This document shows positions 57,510 through 64,000 of a DNA stretch of 64,000 nucleotides, one piece after another. The stretch comes from Neopestalotiopsis rosae (lineage: Eukaryota; Ascomycota; Sordariomycetes; Amphisphaeriales; Sporocadaceae): assembly GCA_023078685.1 (NCBI GenBank), contig JALGAS010000001.1, positions 5,828,001-5,892,000 on the forward strand, read 5' to 3'. Position 1 is the stretch's first letter; each line of letters opens with the position of its first letter. Below the pieces are notes generated by a model that saw only the letters and a list, made by a program, of their open reading frames with translations, did no database searches and had not been told where the DNA came from. The position numbers and the translations under genes are program-made.

Positions 57510-59387
57510 CCTATTCAGCAGACCTCCTGAAGAGGAGAGACTGCGACGCTTGTTTCCTGCCAGATTTAGGGTGGTGAGAAACGTTGTGGAGCCGAAAGTG
57601 AAGCAGCGATTCTGTAAAGAGAATCTGCTACTACAAGGCTTTGGTGTGGTCTCGGATGCGCAGAAATCCAGAAGGTTATTATCGGTAAGGTAAGTTGGTA
57701 GCGGGAAACGACTGTAGATGGGAGGAAAGAATATTCAGCAAGGATCCTGCTGCAAAAGAATTCCCGTTGTCGGTATACACCAAGTTTCCTATCGGACTGA
57801 CGTCGCGCAAAAGAGAGGGGCCGGGCTGCCGGTAATGTCGATAATCTAGTGGTATCGTTTAGGCACTAGAAGGCGGAACCCTGATGTCAGAAGCGCCAGG
57901 TTTAGCTTCACGTTCCCAGGGTCTTTTGGAGTGTGGTGATGGGTCTGGTGGGTGTTGAGGAGATTGGTGGGATGAGGCAAAGAAACAAAGCCACTTGGCA
58001 AGCTTGGGGGGGACAAGAGCGGAAAAGGAGGCTTGTAGATTGACAAAGGAAGTCTCGGATTCTAGAAGACACTGGTGGGCACAATGGGATAGGAGGCAGA
58101 TTCGCATGCCTCGTCAGGCGACTGACGGGCGCAAATAGGCCAGCCAGCCCAGAGAGCGACGAGCGGCCTTGCGACACCCACTGGAGGTGATGATTTGGTA
58201 TGACGCAGGGACCAGGTATGTAGTAGTAAACGGCGAACGTACCTAAAGCTCCAATGCCAGGAGGAGAGATGATACAATAATTGTGGTGACCGCTTGTGTG
58301 AGGTTCGAAACGCTTGAGCGACTCACAGAATGCGGAGAAAGCTAGAAGAAGGCGTGGCAGGGTGGTTGAAATCAGGGGGCGGTTGTGTGATGCAGACAGA
58401 GAAGATCACGTTGTCTGTGATGGATGAATCGTGAAGTGACAGAATAGCACCTGGGAGGGCTGGAGGCTGAGAGGGAGCGTGGGGTATGTTCAGTTTGGCG
58501 GGCAGCGAAAGTGATTGGGATCCGCTCACTACCAGAGACCATGGAGGGGAAAACTTGGTCCGTGCCAGGTCGGAGTCCCGGCGATTTGGCAATGACGCGC
58601 GCGCCGGAGATTGCAGCAGAGCGCATTCAGTCTAGCAGTTCTAGGCGGGTTGGTTCACCGAGCTGGGGTTTCCGTACTCATTACTAATGTTTTTATGGAA
58701 TCTATTGTACTGTGAAAGTGAAATGCCATTCTCAGTCTTTCCTTTGAATCGAAAGAAAATGCGATATTGGGCTGGGCTCTTATGCAGAACCCGATTGACT
58801 CCGTCCGGTTCTTCAAGAGACCACACACCCGGCAGGGCCACAATTGCGACCCAAACACTGTTGGACGAAACCTGCCCGAAGCATACATGCTGTAATAAGG
58901 CATGGCAGATAAGGCCTGACCGTTGACTTTAGCTTACTGTACAGGTTGACTGCACTAACCTTATATCCGTCGCGAACTAGGATATTGTATTACACAATAT
59001 GTTTCTCTTTCGTAATATGGTGAATATGCGTCAGTATACAATACAATGTTTACTTGAAAGCTGGCTACCCCAAAGAAGCTCAAACATTTGTGAGAGTTGG
59101 TAACGTTGTACTTTGATCACCGGTCTACTAGGTCATGTTCTTGTATTTGTGTATTTGCTTGTAAGTGCCCAAAGTGACTGGAGTCTACAATCAAGACCGA
59201 GCATTGCATCCAGCCCAAGTGCCTTTTCGATATGCACGAGTGTCGTCATCTGCAAGTGCGGAGCTTCCGGTCCGATGCAATGCTTCATACGTGGGCAATT
59301 CTCTTCTTGCCCGCTTAGACTTTGAGTATTTCTGACTTCCGCTGACCAATTGCCAAATTAATATATCAGAATACTTGGAATCTAACC
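57510..59387. promoter_or_regulatory. Divergent upstream region (ptc1 / Fe-ADH)
   Basis: This 1.9-kb region separates divergent genes. A CCAAT box (59346-59350) and AATATATC lie ~40 and ~30 bp before the Fe-ADH start. No gene is supported. Confidence 0.45.
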
Positions 59388-60611
59388 ATGCCAGAAGAGA
59401 CGCTGCAGCCAGCCTTTGGAGGCCGCAAGGAACCGCTGATCAGTCATGGCCTCTCCTTTGATTGGGCTCTGGTAAAACATGTCCAAGATATCTTTCATGC
59501 ATCTCATGTGTTTCTCATCGTATCAAAGTCTTTGGCAACCAATACGTCCTACCTGGATACTGTCAAAACTGCGCTTGGGGGGAAATTGGCTGGTGTTCGC
59601 ATTGGTATGAAGCCGCATACGCAATGGTCTGAACTCGTGGAAATTATTTCAGATGCCCGGTCCTGCGATGCTGATCTTCTTGTCACGCTGGGCGCCGGGA
59701 GTCTTACGGATGCGGCCAAGGTGATCAGTCTGGGGCTTGCAAATGGGGTGAAATCAATCCAAGATCTGGAGAGGCTACATCCTGAAGGAATAGGTCATGG
59801 CGACGACAACAAGACTGCCAATATTCCTGTAGTCTGCATCCCGACTTCGCTTTCGGGTGGGGAGTACTCTGCATCGGCGGGCGCAACAAATGACGAGACG
59901 GGAAGGAAATGGGCATTCTCGCATCAAGTTGGGATTCGGTGCCCACATCTTGTCATTCTAGATCCCGAACTCTGCGCAACCACCCCGGAGCGTATATGGC
60001 TTTCGACTGGTATCAGGGCTGTTGATCACTGTGTCGAGACTCTTTGCTCTCTGCAAAGCGACAATCAGGCAGATGAAGATGCTAGAAGGGGCCTAAAGCA
60101 GCTCATTCCAGGGTTGCTTGCTTGCAAGAGAGACAAAGAGGACACTCCCAAAAGGTTGGAATGCCAGTTGGGTGTAGTAGAGGCAATGAGTGCGTGTTCA
60201 AGGGGCGTTCCGCTTGGTGCCAGTCATGGTATTGGCCATCAGCTTGGCCCTGTTGGCGTGGGCCACGGGGAGACAAGTTGCATCCTACTCCCAGCAGTTT
60301 GCAGGTATAATTATAGCGCAGGCGCCAATCAAGCCAGACAAGGTGAAATCACCAAGCTTCTATGGGAGATTCCAGAAGCGGCCGAAATATTCAAGCAGAG
60401 GAATTTGCAGCAGGAGCAAACAGATCTCAGCGATCTGCTAGATGCCGTCATTAGGGCTTTGGGCATGCCCAGATCGCTAAAGGACTTTGGCATTGGTGAA
60501 GATAAGCTGGACAGCATCGCTGAGAACAGCCTCAAGGACCGATGGGTGCAGTCGAACCCGGCAAAGCTGGACAAGAATGGCGTTCTCGAAATTTTAAGAA
60601 TGATAACGTAG
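59388..60611 (+). CDS. Fe-ADH family oxidoreductase, maleylacetate reductase-like
   Basis: This is a single exon of 407 aa with the two-domain iron-containing alcohol dehydrogenase fold. The N-terminal dinucleotide-binding half shows LVTLGAGSLTDAAKVISLG and IPVVCIPTSLSGGEYSA, which resemble the maleylacetate reductase/dehydroquinate synthase-like branch. The C-terminal half has STGIRAVDHCVETL and GASHGIGHQLGP followed by GHGETSCILLPAVCRYN. The position of the first metal-ligand Asp of classical Fe-ADHs (MDAxTHAxE) appears to be Arg in GIRAVDHCVE, whereas the later His residues are kept; maleylacetate reductases also vary here. It may therefore act with reduced or no metal dependence. The substrate is unknown, and no aromatic-degradation genes are adjacent. 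Confidence 0.85.
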   Translation: MPEETLQPAFGGRKEPLISHGLSFDWALVKHVQDIFHASHVFLIVSKSLATNTSYLDTVKTALGGKLAGVRIGMKPHTQWSELVEIISDARSCDADLLVTLGAGSLTDAAKVISLGLANGVKSIQDLERLHPEGIGHGDDNKTANIPVVCIPTSLSGGEYSASAGATNDETGRKWAFSHQVGIRCPHLVILDPELCATTPERIWLSTGIRAVDHCVETLCSLQSDNQADEDARRGLKQLIPGLLACKRDKEDTPKRLECQLGVVEAMSACSRGVPLGASHGIGHQLGPVGVGHGETSCILLPAVCRYNYSAGANQARQGEITKLLWEIPEAAEIFKQRNLQQEQTDLSDLLDAVIRALGMPRSLKDFGIGEDKLDSIAENSLKDRWVQSNPAKLDKNGVLEILRMIT

Positions 60612-60776
60612 GCATTATACTACGCAATACAGATACCATGAAAACAAATGCTGCAGAGTCGTAAACCCGATGCTAAATGTCAATCCATGTCCCAACTCCA
60701 AATCATCAAACAAACAATTCGATAGCAAGCCGAATACTGTTGCGTCGCATCGTTTGCGCTCTTCATAATTAGAGTA
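60612..60776. other. Short convergent spacer
   Basis: Only 165 bp separate the convergent stop codons of the Fe-ADH and vps2 genes, so their 3' UTRs probably overlap on opposite strands. Confidence 0.6.
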
Positions 60777-61655
60777 TTACTTTCTCAGGCTGTCGAGTCG
60801 CGCCTGGAGATCATCATCACCCGGGTCACCGCCGCCGCCGCCGCCTCCACCACCTCCACCACCAACAGCCTGGGCCACCCGGCCCTCGGCCAACTTATCG
60901 GACTGTGAGTGTAGGCCGGTTGGTGTTTCGCCAAACTGGATAAGTGATTAGTTGGCCATCCTCGTATGTCTATGCTCATGGGACCGCTTACCTTCTGATT
61001 CAGATCCACACCGATTTCCTCCAGGACCTGCTCGACAACCTCATCACCCTCCTCTTCAAGCCCAGTATCCATGGCATCATCGATAGCATCGTCCATCATC
61101 TCTTGTCTCTGCTCCATTATGTCGTTTTCGCGCTCGAATTCCATGGCGATTCGTTGGAGGGCAGGCAGATTCATGGTGCGGTTCATGCTGCCCAATGCCA
61201 TTGTCGCACCTTTCATGGATTGCATCATTTGCTCGTTCGTTCGGTGTGTCTGTGGGCATGTCAGTGGGTGTTCTCAATAGCCTCCCAACTTCAGTAAACA
61301 TACCTGCATGCGCAGCGAGATCTTCTGCAGCTGACTGCGCATACCGTAGAACTTCTCAATGTAGCGCCTCGTCCGTACCAAGTCCTTTGCCTGAATCTTT
61401 GCTGCGCCCATCTGACCCTTCTGGGCACTCTGCTTGATTTGCGTGGTGAGAGTCTTTTCCTGCTTCTCAAGCTTCACCCGGACCTGGTCGAGCTCTCGGA
61501 TCGCCTTATCGAGCATGCGCTGATTCTTGCGCAGACGCTCAGCCGGCGTCATGCGCTTTCCAAATGCCCATTCGAGGATCTATCGATGCCGGTTAGTACC
61601 AAAGATATGACGCAAAACACCATGATATCGGGACTCGGCAGCTGCGTACATTCAT
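60777..61655 (-). CDS. vps2: ESCRT-III subunit Vps2/Did4 (CHMP2)
   Basis: This is a Snf7-family protein of the ESCRT-III polymer that caps filaments and recruits Vps4 at endosomes. Exons are 61655-61650 (6 nt), 61579-61304, 61249-60992 and 60935-60777, with introns of 70, 54 and 56 bp, giving 232 aa. The N-terminal ILEWAFGKRMTPAERLRKNQ, the KDLVRTRRYIEKFY helix, NRTMNLPALQRIAMEFE and EEIGVDLNQK are Did4-typical. The MIT-interacting motif DDDLQARLDSLRK closes the protein. The 6-nt first exon (Met-Asn) is required to recover the family start. An uninterrupted run of 12 Gly lies just before the MIM (encoded at about 60829-60864), longer than in yeast. The gene converges on the Fe-ADH gene, with 165 bp between stops. 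Confidence 0.95.
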
Positions 61656-62470
61656 GGCGACTGGCGATAAGCCACGGGTGGCAGACTGTCTGTGGTGGGG
61701 TTGGAGATGATGGTGGGCGTAGCAAGTCTTGACGTAGCAACCACTTCGCTGGAGAGGATGAACGGGCAAGACCTCGGAACTGCAGTGGTTGTAATGATGC
61801 GCTGCTTGGAGTGGGTTTAAAGCTGGTGATAATGTAGAAGCCTGGTCGCCTTGGTATGTAGTCCGTTTGCGTACGTAGTTTCAAGAGCTCCTTGCGTCGT
61901 TGTCGGCTTTCGTTGGTTTGGTTTGGCTTGGCTGGTCTGTTTGCTGGGCAACATGAGTTGCACAAGTGGGTCTTTAAGCAGTTACGTAACTCTGCCTAGG
62001 CTCCATGAATCGTGTGGTCGGAGGTCGCCAGCTTGAGTTTGGAATGGGGAAGACCGGCGCCAGCTGGCTAATGCGACTGGCGAACGCTGCTGACTGCACC
62101 ACTGGCTTGACCGGCTGTTCCTGATAGTATGGCAGCGGACGCCCCCAGTAAAAAATCTCACATCACAAGCGCGTTTTTTTCGCATTACAGGTTATTAGTC
62201 ACTGTGCAAGGGAGCTGCCAGTTTAATTGCTTGCTTGCATGACGTGTTTTTCCGAGCTCCACGGTCAGTTGCCGCCAGTAACCAATAAACGCTGCGACTT
62301 GAGATTTCGCCGCCTCTGAATTCAATGCAAGAGCGAACCGGAGCGCTGGGACCAAAAGAACTTCTGTGATTCCCTCACTCACCACCCTCGACAACCTGAC
62401 CTCATTTATAAAAGCCTACACCCTTCGATTCTGGTCGCTTCGGCCAATGGATCCCGACGACATCTAAAAC
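61656..62470. promoter_or_regulatory. Divergent promoter of vps2 and fzo1
   Basis: This 815-bp region separates two divergent membrane-remodelling genes. No gene is seen, and promoter role is inferred from position. Confidence 0.45.
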
Positions 62471-64000
62471 ATGAGTCAAGAGTATTACCCACGAAAGGGC
62501 AAAGGCCCCAGCGACGCGCGCGACGACGACGATAATGAACAGGCGGAACAATATGGCGCCACCGACTCAAACACCACCAACGGAACGCCGGGTTACATGC
62601 AGGTCGGCTCGGGCTCGACGTCGCAACATGCTGCGAGATTGCAAGAACTGCTAGAGCAGGATTCGGGTTATGGAGGTAGCATCATGGATGGCAGCTCTGG
62701 TTCAAGAAAGTTTCCAACTCTGGGCTCGCCGCGGACCGATCCCAGCTTTGGCGACAATCCCATCCTCGCTGCAACAGCGCACACCGAGACCGACCGCCGT
62801 GCTCAGGACGCGACAATCCACCAGCTATGGTACAACCAGCAAAGACTCAAGCTCGGCCGTTCCATCAACAAGGTTGTCGAGCTTCTCAAGGGCTTGCAGG
62901 ATTTGAACGTCACTTGGCCCGCCCATTATCCCTCTGTTCAGAGGGCTGAGAGCACTGTGCCCACAAGTCAACGAGATCGGCGACCTTCTTCTTCTGGAAG
63001 ACCCAACTTTCACCATACACAGTCCATGTCTGGCGAGCCTTCGAGCTCTCGCGCTTTTCCGCCTCTGCGACGATCCATGACGAGTTTCAACGATCACGAT
63101 GCTGGCGAATCAAGCAAGGATGCGGAATCAAGAAGCGTCGCAGAACCACGTCTGGTGTCGCCCCAGATTGCCCAAGAATTCTCGATCCTGAAGCTTGATC
63201 TCAAGTTGGGTGCACTGCACCAGACAGAATTGGTCCACTCGCTCGAAAAGGGATCCATCGCTGCGCTTCTTGATGGAAAGATTAGTTCAAGTATCAAGCA
63301 CCTCCAGTCGCTGCGAGAAAGAATTGATGATACATCCAGCAAGGTCCTGATCACTGGAGATTTGAATGCTGGAAAATCAACCTTCTGTAACGCGCTGCTG
63401 CGCCGAAAGGTCCTACCGGAGGATCAGCAGCCTTGTACAAGTATCTTTTGCGAGGTTCTTGATGCTGCGAGGGAGAACGGTGGTGTTGAGGAAGTTCATG
63501 CGGTGCACAAGAATGCCACTTACAACCGCCATGACGAATCGACCTACGATGTGTTTTCCCTCCAGCAGCTCGAGGACATTGTGGTGGACAACACCAACTA
63601 CATGCTATGCAAAGTCTATGTTCGCGACGTGCGAACACTCGACGAATCGCTTCTTACGAATGGTGTTGTTGATATCGCCTTGATTGATGCGCCTGGTCTC
63701 AACTCGGACACGACCAAGACAACCGCTGTTTTTGCTCGCCAAGAAGAAATCGACGTGGTTGTATTCGTGGTATCTGCGGCCAATCACTTCACTATGACAG
63801 CAAAGGAGTTCATTTGGGCAGCAGCGGCCGAGAAGGCGTATCTGTTCATCGTGGTGAACGGCTTCGACGGAATCAAAGCCAAGGAACGATGCCAGAAGAT
63901 GATCCTCGATCAAGTCAGTGGCCTCAGCCCCCGGACCTTCAAGGAGTCTTCCGAGCTGGTCCACTTTGTCTCGAGTAACGCGGTCCCTACGGCGCCGCCT
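62471..64000 (+). CDS. fzo1: Mitofusin Fzo1, outer-membrane fusion GTPase (partial)
   Basis: This dynamin-like GTPase fuses mitochondrial outer membranes. The frame is open for 510 codons from the ATG at 62471 to the window end, without stop or needed intron, so about the N-terminal 55% of a typical ~900-aa fungal Fzo1 is present. The GTPase motifs are G1 GDLNAGKST (~296-304), G2 QQPCTS, G3 DAPG (IDAPGLNSDTTK) and G4 VNGFD, the last being the Fzo1-type variant of NKxD. The N-terminal ~200 residues are a disordered, acidic and Ser-rich leader, then a helical segment typical of fungal Fzo1. The heptad repeats and the two membrane segments lie beyond the window. The cut is at the window edge and is not a mutation. 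Confidence 0.95.
   Translation, partial: MSQEYYPRKGKGPSDARDDDDNEQAEQYGATDSNTTNGTPGYMQVGSGSTSQHAARLQELLEQDSGYGGSIMDGSSGSRKFPTLGSPRTDPSFGDNPILAATAHTETDRRAQDATIHQLWYNQQRLKLGRSINKVVELLKGLQDLNVTWPAHYPSVQRAESTVPTSQRDRRPSSSGRPNFHHTQSMSGEPSSSRAFPPLRRSMTSFNDHDAGESSKDAESRSVAEPRLVSPQIAQEFSILKLDLKLGALHQTELVHSLEKGSIAALLDGKISSSIKHLQSLRERIDDTSSKVLITGDLNAGKSTFCNALLRRKVLPEDQQPCTSIFCEVLDAARENGGVEEVHAVHKNATYNRHDESTYDVFSLQQLEDIVVDNTNYMLCKVYVRDVRTLDESLLTNGVVDIALIDAPGLNSDTTKTTAVFARQEEIDVVVFVVSAANHFTMTAKEFIWAAAAEKAYLFIVVNGFDGIKAKERCQKMILDQVSGLSPRTFKESSELVHFVSSNAVPTAPP

Noticed and set aside
57838..57920. tRNA-like stretch (CTAGTGGTATCGTT then AGGTTTAGCTTC)
   Set aside because: The first part looks like an A box, but the B-box position lacks the GGTTCGANNCC pattern and no cloverleaf stems form.

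Overview
This is a stretch of nuclear DNA from a filamentous ascomycete, most likely a Sordariomycete and plausibly Hypocreales. Genes are dense and on both strands, and introns are short (about 50-250 bp) with GTRNGT donors and YAG acceptors. Several markers are filamentous-fungal: a trifunctional GATase-IGPS-PRAI TrpC, LaeA-like methyltransferases, a (6-4) photolyase and 2EXR-type F-box-like proteins. Gene models were built by reading exons and splice sites from the sequence. Exon sums were checked to be multiples of three for each complete multi-exon model.

Layout. 0.8-3.2 kb: trpC (-). 4.3-9.9 kb: nuclear-pore scaffold Nup192 (+). 10.5-11.0 kb: tim9 (-). 11.8-12.6 kb: ribosome-assembly factor Mrt4 (+). 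13.9-15.4 kb: U1-70K (-). 16.0-16.6 kb: mitoribosomal mL43 (+). 17.0-18.0 kb: triosephosphate isomerase (-). 19.3-20.0 kb: a 2EXR/F-box-like protein (-). 20.6-21.2 kb: a small secreted protein whose C-terminus is three 22-residue repeats (-). 22.0-22.2 kb: a tRNA-like pol III relic. 22.6-26.9 kb: Urb2/Npa2 (-), divergent from mic10 (+, 27.4-27.8 kb). 28.1-31.7 kb: two uncharacterised membrane proteins (-). 31.9-33.4 kb: an AT-rich graveyard of broken coding fragments. 33.5-35.4 kb: (6-4) photolyase (-). 38.7-41.9 kb: an SH3 polarity protein of Tea4/Bud14/TeaC type (+). 42.9-47.2 kb: a tandem pair of LaeA-like methyltransferases (+). 48.1-52.1 kb: a large protein with an N-terminal ADF-H and a C-terminal PH-like domain (-). 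55.7-57.5 kb: PP2C phosphatase Ptc1 (-). 59.4-60.6 kb: Fe-ADH/maleylacetate-reductase-like enzyme (+). 60.8-61.7 kb: ESCRT-III Vps2 (-). 62.5 kb to the end: mitofusin Fzo1 (+, cut by the window edge).

Most of the window is conserved housekeeping sequence: mitochondrial biogenesis (Tim9, mL43, Mic10, Fzo1), nucleolar ribosome assembly (Mrt4, Urb2), nuclear pore, splicing and glycolysis. These genes are not an operon or pathway cluster. The accessory or novel material is the repeat-bearing secreted protein, the orphan membrane-protein pair with the decayed region next to it, and the duplicated methyltransferases. I found no CRISPR array, rRNA, complete tRNA, intact transposon or secondary-metabolite backbone gene. 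Long gene-free stretches lie at 35.4-38.7 kb, 52.1-55.7 kb and 57.5-59.4 kb.
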